A program made the translations under genes and the position numbers. Of a stretch of 50,512 nucleotides of DNA, positions 1-12,200 are shown piece by piece. The stretch is from Lingula anatina (lineage: Eukaryota > Brachiopoda > Lingulata > Lingulida > Lingulidae). The notes under the pieces are model-generated. The model saw nothing but the letters and a program-made list of their open reading frames with translations, made no database searches and had not been told where the DNA came from. Position 1 is the stretch's first letter, and each line of letters opens with the position of its first letter. Location of the stretch: assembly GCF_001039355.2 (NCBI RefSeq), contig NW_019773635.1, forward strand, positions 7,635 through 58,146. The letters are read 5' to 3'.

Positions 1-240
1 TCTCAAAAAACAAAGTTGGAAGGAAACTAGTGGACAATTTCAAGCTCTCTAAAATAAAACTGTAAATGAGTACAGCTATTTAATACTGAGACTTCACTTC
101 TACTGAATTAAAAGCAAACTGCAAGTTCATAGTTGTCAAGTTTTAAACATCATAATCCCCAGTCATATTCCAGATCATTGCACAATTTAAGACCTGCTTG
201 ATTTTAATTACTTAAGTTTTCAAGCCAGCCAGTAAGTTAC

Positions 241-3064
241 CATTCTGTATGTCCGTGTCTGGCTGCTTTATGAGGAGTGGAACAAAGCAGGTTGATTGCA
301 TAATTCTTGACATAACTCTCCAGAAGACTGACCACATTGGGCTCAGCAGGTAAATGGACCAACTGAAAGATAATAACACCAACAGTCATACAGGAATTTC
401 ATCTGCAAAACACTCGATCAAGATTGGACAAATATATTACTATAGCCACACAATAAACCCTAGAGAACAAAAAAGATTACCTGTGAGAAATGAGCCCTAA
501 TCTGATGCCCTGGATTATAAAAAAAGCTGACCCATCTTTAATGTTAAACCTGCAAAAACACCAGTTTACCTTTTTCTTTCTATTTATGAAATGAAAGTCA
601 TTTTCAAGTTGGCTCTTCAGTGGATCTGGTATTTCAAGTTCCACTTCTGTTACTGCAATCTCCTAAAATGATAAACTTTAACAATAAATAAATGTTATTA
701 ATTCACAAGAAACACTATACCAATTTGCTCATATCTACGCATGTTACGCAAAAATAACTGGCTGGCAGACAAAAAAAAAAAAAAAAATTAATTTTTTTCT
801 TTTAACTGATATTAGCAGAGTTTCCAATTTTTCAATGACTGCAGTTTTGCTGGGCTGTAGGGTCACGAAGCTGGGCTGTAGGGTCACGAAGCTGGGCTGT
901 AGGGTCACGAAGCTGGGCTGTAGGGTCACGAAGCAACGATAAATTGTTGAACACCTTTGAAATATTTGAACAGTACTCTTGTTGTGTGTATATGTCTGAG
1001 AAAAGGAAACTAATGTGCCTACCATTACAGATACCACACTGTGTTATAACAAGTTAGCCATAGAGATCACATACCTCAGGCTGAGGATTGTCTTCAGTCT
1101 CTCCTCCCTCCACAGTGCTTTCATCTTCACTCTGCTGGGGGAAATATAAGTGATTAGGAAAAGTAAGGTCATATCCATGTTCAAAGATTATGTTTATCAT
1201 AAGCAAAAGCCAATTTAGACAATGATTAGTGATCCTTCTTATACATTTAATTGCTTTAAAGACATTTCTGATCAAGTGATACTTCCCAATAGAAAACGGG
1301 GAAATAATGTACATCAAAGAAAAGTTCCAGTCCAAGGATGAGTTACCCCCGACTCCTGTGTCGAATCCTCCCCCTCCTCTCTTTCCGTATCCTCCTCTTC
1401 CTCCCCAGTTGTCTCCTCTTCCTCACCAACATCCTCACATTCATCCTCCTCTGAGGTCTCCTCCTCGCTGTCATACCTGGGACGTCTCTTCAGTACCTGC
1501 CTCAGTATCTCGTCAATTCTCTTCTTTCTGACACGGTTCTTGCGACTGAAAATGAAGACATAATGCAGTGATTAAAATATTATTGGAAAGTTGAATTAAA
1601 GGTAGTTTACTGGTTTTATATCATGGTCTATGAACATGTAGCACAAGTGAATCTAGAGAAAAATGTTACAGAAAACAATTTTCCCAATTTCCACTTAGTA
1701 CATACAAGTTCATCCACTTCTTAACCAATTTCATAAAAGAAGAGATGTCAGTACAACACAAAATCCTGTACTTCAAATTCAAGACACACATCTTTAAGTA
1801 CTTGAAGAACTTTTTACATAACTTTTAAACATCACACCCAGTTCTTACATTTGCCTGGCAATGGCAGCCAGACGCTTCATCAACTTCCTGTTGTCTTCCG
1901 TGTTCTTGAGAATAAAGTCTTCTTTTACTACCCTGTCCCAGCTAGAGAATAAGAAAGAGACAGGCAATTGTGGACAACAGTTTAACAAATGTACAAATAC
2001 AATAACTTAGCAAATACTGAAGATCTTAAACAGATAACAGCTGGAGGAAAAAACTTTACCAGTTACTTTAGATGCAAGTCCTAAGAGGAAAATACAATAC
2101 ATCTGTTACAAACAAAAATTTTATGTATGTTGCTATGAGGAGGATTTTAATACTGAACTGCAGAAAGGAGGCTCTCATGAAGAAGACCCATGTCCCGTAT
2201 TGAAGAGGGCCATGCAGGAGATGTGTGAAGTAGAATTAAAGAGTGCCATGCAGGATTTGGGGGCACTTACCTGCTATTCCAGCCACTGAAATGCACCAGG
2301 TACCCAGGCCCTTTCTGACCATTGCTCCTCTTACGTGTGGTAACTTCTAAAACCTGTCAAATATGTCAACAATTTCATAATTTTAATAATATATATGGAT
2401 TGTAATATTGGATACAACTTGACTGTATACAAACTAACATGATGGGAAAATATGCACTGATTCTGAGTTCAGCAGAGATATTGCCTCACTATATTCAGCC
2501 TTACATACGCTACGTAAGTAAGGTCTCATAAAACTCGGTATTTGCTACTCTCAAGACTTAGACTGGGTTCCTGTCCCTTGATCGATCTGACAGGATCGGT
2601 GCATCTCCACGGGGTTTCTCGTTAAATTGTTTCCAGCCCAAGCAGCTTAGACGTCTGGGACGCCCACTCAAGCTGCTACATGATAGTTAATTAATCTTAG
2701 CCGCCCAAGTAAATTGCAGTTTTAAGCGAGAATCACTTTATTTGAGAATGAATATCATATGGTTTAAAGTGCGCCGGAGGACACACAGTTTCCTAAGTTT
2801 TGAGGAAGTGGTAACACAGGGTGTTATGAAGCCTTACCTGTTCAGCATGCGAGGCTGAAATCTGAGGCAAACACAGAGAACAGCCAGGAGAAAACACATT
2901 CCTCAATAAATTAATCAACAAAAAACCCAAGTGAATTTGTAGGTTGGAGAACATGTATGCATTACCTTCGCATCATACAGAACCCTAGCCTTGCTTGGGT
3001 CTGGCTCAAAACAAAGGACCTTCTCGTCTTCTTCAAAAGCAAATTTCACACCTCGCATCGACAT
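241..3064 (-). CDS. MSL3: MSL complex subunit 3 (MSL3), 5' part, partial gene
   Basis: Chromatin reader of the MSL (male-specific lethal) histone H4K16 acetyltransferase complex; acts in the nucleus. Seven exons were rebuilt on the minus strand with GT-AG borders and consistent phase: 3064-2966, 2353-2271, 1941-1849, 1545-1347, 1134-1075, 662-570 and 362-241. The first three encode a chromo-barrel domain ([20 protein letters not shown], then [14 protein letters not shown]). The fourth is a basic then Glu-rich linker. The last two open the MRG domain ([20 protein letters not shown], then [11 protein letters not shown]). The [13 protein letters not shown] signature separates it from the paralogue MORF4L1/MRG15. 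The start at 3064 gives MSMRGVKF; a second ATG follows two codons later. The gene runs off the left edge, so most of the MRG domain is missing. It is divergent from CWF19L2. The acceptor at 1134 could shift by 3 nt (CAGCAG). Confidence 0.9.
849..934. repeat. 21-bp minisatellite, 4 copies, in MSL3 intron
   Basis: Four nearly perfect head-to-tail copies of a 21-bp unit (GCTGGGCTGTAGGGTCACGA plus one base) lie between the MSL3 exons at 1134-1075 and 662-570. It is intronic. Confidence 0.9.
2571..2736. mobile_element. MITE-like element, GATCGATC family, copy 1 (MSL3 intron 1)
   Basis: This stretch shares blocks, in order, with 22971-23187 and 46795-47048: GACTGGGTTCC-like start, (GATCGATC)-like motif, TTTCTCG(C/T)TAAATTG, a central TAGTTAATTA, and an AATTGCA...AAGCGAGAA block complementary to the left arm. 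It looks like a non-autonomous inverted-repeat element whose right end has decayed. No coding capacity is seen. Confidence 0.6.
2838..2861 (-). other. MSL3: Candidate 24-nt microexon in MSL3 intron 1
   Basis: On the minus strand a long pyrimidine tract ending in CAG is followed by 24 nt and a consensus CAG|GTAAGG donor. The 24 nt are in phase with both neighbouring exons and would add ISASHAEQ between DAK and VLEV inside the chromo-barrel. Skipping it gives the usual family sequence, so it would be an alternative cassette. A 17-nt version (2838-2854) uses a second CAG but breaks the frame. No expression data are available. Confidence 0.45.
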
Positions 3065-3290
3065 TCTCTCATTCTTTTTCCAATGAAGCTATAACGACAA
3101 TAGAATCTTTTGACGGTCTTCGTATTTACTTTGTATTCTGATCAAATTGAATGATCAGTACCAAAAATTAATGGTTATTTGAGAACTTGAGTATGCTTGT
3201 TATCTTAAAATATAGCTTTAATAGGAGTATTTCCAGAAATATGAAAAGACTAATGTCGTAAAATGCCGTCATGGGATTCTTAGTTTAAAA
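3065..3290. promoter_or_regulatory. Shared divergent promoter of MSL3 and CWF19L2
   Basis: Only 226 bp separate the start codons of the two divergent genes, so both 5' UTRs and the core promoter must lie here or extend into exons. No TATA box is placed convincingly. The CWF19L2 start lies in AAAATGGCTGCGCC, which resembles a YY1 site (AAnATGGCGGC), a common element at or just after start sites of housekeeping genes. Bidirectional use is inferred from gene arrangement only. Confidence 0.6.
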
Positions 3291-6200
3291 ATGGCTGCGC
3301 CCATAGCATTCGAATCGTCGTGGAAGAAAAAGGCAGAGAGGGAAAATATAAGACAAGCGAGAGAAAAAATACTAGAAAAGGTGAAACGTGCAAATACAAT
3401 TTATTGGTAATAAGCGATTATATCCCAGAGAAACGTCCACTGTTTCACGTTATACGCACCTTTAAACAAACATCCGTCGACGCCGTTTGATGAACGTCAC
3501 AAAAACTGGACCAGAGTTCCCCTATTCTCTAACACTCTTATTAACTTTTTTACATTCAATATTGTGCTAGCACAAAAAGGAGATAAATAGAAATGCTAGA
3601 GTGTGATTTCTCGGGCTCTCATAAACTTTCAAAAATGAACAGAGGCACTATAGTACCTTATAGAAGAACAAGTTGACCAAGTTTTGTACTGAGTCGTGAA
3701 AACAAAGCCCTTTCACATCCAGCGTTATAGCTTAACAATTTAGAAGAAACCTTGCACGTTATAGCTTAACAAAAGCATGTGGTCTTCGAAGCCAGCAATT
3801 TACAAAATTTAACTGCAGACTTCATAGTTTCGAAAGTTTCTGCATGCATTATTAATTTTAACATATACTAGTATCTTACACAAATTATGTTCTATACATT
3901 TAATTTTTTTTTTCTTAATTGCTGCTATTTTTTCAGGCAAAAAACCAATATGAGAGAGAACAGCTAAAAAAGGAACAGGCCAAGCTTCGTGGTGAGGACA
4001 CCTGGATGCTTCCAGCATTGAGTGATAGAATAGATCAGGAACAGAAGGTAATAAATATATATCTTTATAATATAGAAAAACTAGTGGTATTTAACATTAA
4101 GTAATAGAATAGATCAGGAACAGAAGGTAAGAAATACATATCTTTATAATATAGAAAAACTAGTGGTATTTAACATTAAGTTTTTGTTAATTATGTGTGC
4201 CTTTCTAACTATTTTACATAAAGTATTTCAACTTGGTATGTGAAAGTGGTAATAATAAATTTTTAATATAACTGCTTTAAAACACATGCAAGATTTATAT
4301 AACACCCAAAGTATTCTTCAAGTTGTAGCTCCATATATTCAGATATGAAGGCATTAGCTTTTTTATTGCGTGTACATTGTTGAAATCAATTTCATTATTT
4401 CAATGACATTGATGTTCTAGGATTTAGAGAAAGCAAAGTCAAAGAAGACAAAGAAAGAAAAAAAGAAGAAACACAAAAAAGAAAAGAAAAAGAAGAAAAA
4501 GAAAAAAGAAGCCAGTGATTCAGACAGTGATTCAGTAATTGAATTTTATTATTTTCCTTTCGGGGTCAAGTGAAAATCGTGTGCCTTGGCTAGCGCTAGC
4601 ATGTGGTTTTTGGTAATCAAGATAGCTACTTTAAGTCACAAAATAAAAGATACATACAAAATGAGAGCACAGCTGTGTTCAGTGCATGTTTTAAATTACT
4701 ACCTCCAGTTTCTGTCACAACTCAAGTAAAATCCACAGGCCAAAAAATAATCACAAATTTACACTTTTAAAATGCAAATATCAAGTCATGAACTTGACCA
4801 TCTTACCTGTCCCCTAGATCTTATTGAAATTTAAAATGAAAGGAAATAATGTAGTGACAATGATTTGACATGTCTACTAGTACTTAGTAGCTTAATATGC
4901 AACTTTAGATAATTTCTGATAATTTGAAGTATAAAGGAAGTAATAAAGATGCAAAATATTTTAAATTGATTTTATTTTCAATGCATAAATGAAATTTATG
5001 TATTATTTAGGATTCTGATGATGAACCAAAATGGATTGAAAAAACTGCAGCAAGCTCACAGCTGTCTCTAGCTGTAGACAGCAGCACAGTAAAAGGTCCA
5101 AGTTTACAGGTACCTGGAGTTATTACCATTGATAATCACTGTAAACATATTGTATAATATGGTGCCAAAAGGGGTTATCAGCATACTGTTAAACTCGACT
5201 TTATATTTCAATTTTATAATTGGTTTCCTTTTTTGGTAGTCTTTTTGTATTAGTCTCTTTGGCGAAGAAGTAGAAATCTACCAGATAATGTCAGTGGAAG
5301 TTATTTTGCAAGTATGTAAAGAAATATATTCAAATGACATGTGTTTATTTTATATTTTTTTCTTACAGAGAGATAATTGGATGAGTGAAGATTTTTCTTT
5401 TATCCCCACCACATCCAGAGAACAGCTGCGAGAGCAGATAAAGAAGGAGAAAGAAGAGCAGATACCTGTTAGTTACCTGGACCAGGTGTGTCACAGACTT
5501 ACATATGATCTCAAAGCACTTCTTAAATTACATGTATTTATTTTGCTTAGTTGATCAGCTGGTAATTTTGATAGATTTTGTGTAGATGAAAAATTAAAAA
5601 ATTTTGTTCTTCATCTCATACATTTTTTAAATTAAGTAAAACAATGTCTTATTACTGGGCAGTGTGATTTAGGATATTCAAAGGTCAATTTATCTCTGAT
5701 GTAAATATACTGTAACTAATTGTCCAAAAGAACTAAAAAGAAATCTAAATTTTTTTCAAAATGAAGGTTGAAATAGAAGTGATATCCTGTCATGTTACAT
5801 TGTTATCATATTTTGGTGTAGTTTAATGACATTTTCATCCTATTCTTCCCCTGTTCAGCCTGGACAACACAGCCGGGAGTTGAACCCGTACTGGAAAGAT
5901 GGCGGCACAGGACTGCCAGAGGAGGCACCAGAGAAGACAAAGAAGAAGACAGAATCTGCCGTAACTCCTGTGCTTGGTAAATATGGTCACACACACCCAC
6001 ACCCACCCACACAGACACAAAAGCATGTTGATTTATTGTGTGTTGATTTATTGTTCCTTGTGTGATAGACACCCCTGTGTAAGTTGGTGTTTGTTAAATT
6101 TTTGTAGGTGCTGGGGGCGTAGCTTGGCTTAAGAAGGCGTACCAGAGATGTGTAGAGCAGGCAGAGGAGGAGGGAAGACCACTGGAAGAACTGGTGGCAG

Positions 6201-9200
6201 AGAGATATGGGGTACATAACACATATTGCAGGGGTGGTTCACTTTGAGCCAGCTTTGCTTTAACCCAGCAGCTTCTGAATGTTAACAGACAAACTGATGT
6301 TCATATATTTATGATTTAGATTTCATTTACCAGCTTTCACATTTAAACATTTACCCATGGTTAATGTTTTGATCACCTGCTGTTTTGTTGCTTAAGCTTT
6401 TTTCTTTCGATATCTTCCTTAAGATCCAGTGTAATTTCATAAGAAGTGGCCAATAGTAAACAATGTCTAATGAAATATGCTTTTTATATTAAAAAATATA
6501 AATAATTTTTTTTAGATTCATACATTTTATTTTGTATGTTTCAGTCATTGAAAAAGCTTCAACGTATGATAGCTGAAGCAGAGAAAGAATTAGAAAAAAG
6601 TAAAAGAGATGAAGAAAATAATGCAAGAGACAGAGAAACAGACAGGGAGAGAGATACCTACAGAGACAGAGATAGAGACAGATATAGAGATGGAAACAGG
6701 GATAGGGATAGAGACAGAGAAAGGGATAGGGATAGAGACAGAGGTGGATATAGAGACAGAGAAAGGGATAGGGAGAGAATTAGGGATAGGGACAGATATA
6801 AGGAGAGGAGAAAAAGTAGATCCAGATCTCCTTACAGTAGAGATTCAAGAGAAGCAGGTTCCAGTAGACTGAAAGGACGGTTTATGAAACCTGGAGACTT
6901 GAACTCAAGATCAAATGAAAGTGAAAGAAGTTTAGATCGCGACAGAAAAAGGTTTTTAAAACCTGGAGAATCATCATCGGAGTCAAATGACAGAGGAGGA
7001 TATAGAAAATCTGGTGAATCAAATTGGAGGAAGAGGGAATTCCAGAAACCAGGAGAAGGACCATCAGTTGTTAGTGAAAAAGATGTAAGCAGTAAAGCAC
7101 CAAGTTGGAAGAAGGAGAAAAATCAAGAATCTAAGAGGGAGAAAAAGAGAAGTCCTTCACCTTCAGGTGAGCATCAGGGGTCGCGAATTGTCGCTTACTC
7201 ATGTTTTGATCAGTATTTTTAATTGTTTCTGATACGGTTAACTGTGCATAGATATATTACTCAGTATGATTTAAAATTGAAAAAAATCTTTTTGGATCAT
7301 GACTTAGTAAAGTAAGTTGGTAGTAGAAAATATGCCGCTATATACACTATTCCTTTATTCACATAACTTTACCTATTTCCAGAATCAAGTTCCTCTAGTA
7401 CATCATCAAGTTCTGAGTCAGAGTCGGAGGAAGAGGTTCCCAAGGAGAAATCACGCTCTCCTCCTCCTCCTGCTCCTCGCATAGAAATCCTCACAGAACA
7501 GCAGATGAATGAGTTAGGAGCCAAGTTACTGAAGGCAGAACTCATGGGAAACCAGGTACAATAGAACTGAGGAGGGCATATTAACTCTGACACAATGCTC
7601 TTATATTTCATGAAACTGATATATTATATTTCTTGAAAATGGAATTACTCGTTCACAATAGGCATTGTCACATAGATTTTGTTTTATATGGAACAAATAT
7701 TTTTCAGATTATTATCATAATTATTATATAAGTATGGATTAATATGTGCTTTTTCGTGCATTAGGAGTTGGCTGACCAAATTAAGGAAAAGATGGAGGCA
7801 TCTCGTGCTGCTAAAGAGCTTCAAGCCAGGAGTGGTCCAGTGAAGTCTAGGGGAGAGGAGGAGGGAGAGGAAGATAATGTAGTTGTATTAACTAGAACAG
7901 ACAGGTCTGGCATGGTAAGACCTATTGATGAGAGACAACATGAACCTGAAGGCAAAGGAAAGAGGAGGAAGAAACAGAAAGTAAGTCAGAAGTTAAGATT
8001 GCACCAAGATATTAGAAATAGATATTGTTTTATATCAGCTAAATTAACAAGCTAAATTGTTTTAAAATAAAATTATAATTAAAATACCACTCAAGAAACC
8101 TTGGTTGTCTTGACTCGTCATTTGACATTTCTGTCTTTGATCCTACATATTTTTATTTTTCCAACTAGCTTACTCAAAGGCCTATCCATTACAAAATAAC
8201 AAACACAGTTATTCAATTTTAGAAAATCTTAGGTGTTAAATCAGAATGCTTTGTTTTAATGGAAATGTTGAATTTTCTCTTCATTTCCAGATGGCCACCC
8301 ATGATAAATCTGGGGAGAGAGAAAGATATTTTGCAGATGATGACAAGTATGACCTCAAAACACTGGTAAGTCACACTTTATTTACATATTTTACCAGACA
8401 AAAATTCAACCTCTTGAGGAAATAACGTGGCATTGTCATACAGTAGCTTGGATCGAGTTGTTTGACTCTGTTTACTCTCTAAAAAAGTATCACTCTCATA
8501 TCTGCCATTATTGGATTCACAGAGAAGAGCTAACACAGGTTCCACTGTATACTTACACAAGGATTGCTAGTCTTAGAATATTGGAGGTGTAGAAATATGT
8601 TTTCAAAGCATCGGTATTATCCTCACACCATCTTTGTATTTTAAAGGTGAAAAGGGAAAAACTGGGCACTGCAGAGGATGACAAGTTGATGTTTGCACGT
8701 CTGGCAGGAAGGGTTAGCATCTGATATTATGTTAAATATTTAGAAAATGTGTGTTATATGATATACCACACATCTAGATATCATGTGCGTTATATGATAT
8801 ATTACACATCTAGATATCATGTGTGTTATATGATATATTACACATCTAGATATCATGTGTGTTATATGATATATTACACATCTAGATATCATGTGCGTTA
8901 TATGATATATTACACATCTAGATATCATGTGTGTTATATGATATATTACACATCTAGATATCATGCTTGTTAAACCCAGACAAAATACTTTATTTTTTGT
9001 AATAAAGCAGACTCACTGTTTTACCATGACTTCTGATTTGTCAGTAATTCATAATGTGTAAGTAATAACATGAATGGTAGTCTAGAAGAGTTGTAAGAAG
9101 TTTCTGTATTTAAACACTTTCTAATAAAAATTGTTTAAATGTTTTCTTCTAATTTCAGTCCATTGAGCGTACAGATGACGAGTATCAAATTGATGATGTT

Positions 9201-12200
9201 TTTGTTGGAAGAGCAAACAAGGTGGAGTCAGAAGCCAAAGCCGAGGAGAGGGAGAGAAATATTTCCATTCTTGGTAACTGCTTTTATGTTAATCTTTCTG
9301 ATATTTAAGTCCATGTTTAAGAACTGAAAATAAGTTTTATTTTGTTTACTTAGCTTAAAATGACAGATTCTGTTAAAAGATGGAGATATTAGATTAAAGG
9401 GATAATAACTCTTCGTTTCGGCCAAAAAATGAATTTTCCTGGAGTAAACAACAATTTTCCCATACTTACCAATGGTTAATGAATCCATTTTTACATTCAA
9501 AGTTAGTCCCTGGTTTTTTTCTAAAAAGTTTGGTTTTTTGTTAAAATCTCTTAAGAGATTTTAACAGAGTATAGCCATCAATGGAGGTCACGTGGTCTAA
9601 AGACAAGCTCAGATATCAGAATAATAGCTATAACAGCTGTTTTTGTGGGAAAACAGAATATATTATATTTTTATGAGTCACTAACAATGTTTTTATTGTG
9701 AAATACAGATTTCATACGAAGAGTTATTGTCAAGTTGCCAGTATAAAAGTTGTTGCTAGACCAGATGTTTACTCATTTTTTACAGAGAATCGCCGTCTGG
9801 CAGAAACAATGAGCAGGTGCCAGTTCTGCTTTGACAAAGTACCGAAACATCTCATTATAGCAATTGGAATCAAGGTAACACACAGATTTAATTCTATTCA
9901 ATTCTACATTTGTTTTCTTTTCACAGTTTTGAGTTGCTGATTTTAAAATCTTATTTGGAAGTAAGAATAAAAGTGACAATCAAAGTTGTGAGGTTTTTAG
10001 ATTAAAAAAAAAACGTCCACAGGACCAGGGTTTTTCTACACCAGAAACAAGGCTACCCTGTCCCTCTTGGAGTATCCCTTTGATTTTTACTGTTATATTT
10101 AATGACATGTTAAAATCATTCGTGTTTAAAAATAAAATTCAGCCTTTTCTCCCCACAGGTGTACTTGTGTTTGCCTAATCACCAGTCTCTGACGACAGGT
10201 CACTGTCAAATTGTTCCGATGTCACACGTCAGCCAGGCCACAGTTCTGGATGAAGATGTGTGGAGTGAGATACAGGTAAGAATGAAATAGTTATAAACTC
10301 TATGTTGTAAGACCACTGTGTTAGATGAAGATGTGTGGAGTGAAATACAGGTAAGAATGAAATAGTTATAAACTCTGTGTTGTTAGACCACTGTGTTAGA
10401 TGAAGATGTATGAAGTGAGATACAGGTAAGAATGAGATAGTTATAAACTCTATGTTGTTAGACCACCGTGTTAGCTGAAGATGTATGGAGTGAGATACAG
10501 GTAAGAATAAAATAGTTATTAACTCTATGTTGTTTGACCACTGTGTTAGATGAAGATGTATGAAGTGAGATACAGGTAAGAATAAAATAGTTATAAACTC
10601 TATGTTGTTAGACCACTGTGTTAGATGAAGATGTATGAAGTGAGATACAGGTAAGAATAAAATAGTTATAAACTCTATGTTGTTAGACCACTGTGTTAGA
10701 TGAAGATGTATGAAGTGAGATACAGGTAAGAATAAAATAGTTATAAACTCTATGTTGTTAGACCACTGTGTTAGATGAAGATGTATGAAGTGAGATACAG
10801 GTAAGAATAAAATAGTTATAAACTCTATGTTGTTAGACCACTGTGTTAGATGAAGATGTATGAAGTGAGATACAGGTAAGAATAAAATAGTTATAAACTC
10901 TATGTTGTTAGACCACTGTGTTAGATGAAGATGTATGAAGTGAGATACAGGTAAGAATAAAATAGTTATAAACTCTATGTTGTTAGACCACTGTGTTAGA
11001 TGAAGATGTATGAAGTGAGATACAGGTAAGAATAAAATAGTTATAAACTCTATGTTGTTAGACCACTGTGTTAGATGAAGATGTATGAAGTGAGATACAG
11101 GTAAGAATAAAATAGTTATAAACTCTATGTTGTTAGACCACTGTGTTAGATGAAGATGTATGAAGTGAGATACAGGTAAGAATAAAATAGTTATAAACTC
11201 TATGTTGTTAGACCACTGTGTTAGATGAAGATGTATGAAGTGAGATACAGGTAAGAATAAAATAGTTATAAACTCTATGTTGTTAGACCACTGTGTTAGA
11301 TGAAGATGTATGAAGTGAGATACAGGTAAGAATAAAATAGTTATAAACTCTATGTTGTTAGACCACTGTGTTAGATGAAGATGTATGAAGTGAGATACAG
11401 GTAAGAATAAAATAGTTATAAACTCTATGTTGTTAGACCACTGTGTTAGATGAAGATGTATGAAGTGAGATACAGGTAAGAATAAAATAGTTATAAACTC
11501 TATGTTGTTAGACCACTGTGTTAGATGAAGATGTATGAAGTGAGATACAGGTAAAATGAGATAGTTATAAACTCTTATGTTGTCCAGGAGTTTTGTGTGG
11601 GAGGCTGTGACCTGTATGCGGTAGCTGGACAGATATTATTATCCAAATACAGCATTCACCTCTTTATACTTTACAGTCATCAATAAGAAACTAAAGCAAC
11701 ATGGTCTTCTGTACTGCCAGGTTTGACATCTTTCTCCAGTCTGTTGGTCACTTTTCTATTCTGTAGATCTTAGCTCTTTAAAGAAATCTGCATCTGTCTA
11801 TGGTGAACTTGTAACTTTTAATCATTGAAATATTGTAGTAACTTGTGTGATTATTTGTGTAAAAAGCAGCAAAGATGATTTATTTGTGAACATATTTTAC
11901 TGTTCTACTTTCTAGATATTTCGTAAAGGTTTGACCAAAATGTTTGAGGATCGTGATGAAGATGCCATGTTTTTGGAGACGTCAATGAACCTGAGGCGGC
12001 ACCCACACGTGCACATTGACTGCATTCCTCTGCCGAAAGAGACAGGTGATCTGGCGCCAATCTACTTCAAGGTTAGCAAGTGATTGTGAAATGTACTGTG
12101 ATGAGCTTAGTGTTGGGTTAGTTCACTTTGGATGTGGTGTGTCTTGTCTTGAGTGGCCTCTGGTGACATATGAACTGAGCACAGACACCAGTGGATTTGA

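Noticed and set aside
3809-4018. Minus-strand frame over CWF19L2 exon 2
   Set aside because: Antisense shadow of a conserved exon.
8740-8973. Open frames of 12-residue repeats on both strands ([12 protein letters not shown] type)
   Set aside because: They follow from a 36-bp tandem repeat (36 = 12 codons) inside CWF19L2 intron 12; no splice or start context.
10276-11560. CRISPR-like regular repeat
   Set aside because: Units are head to tail without unique spacers and derive from an exon/intron border; the genome is eukaryotic.
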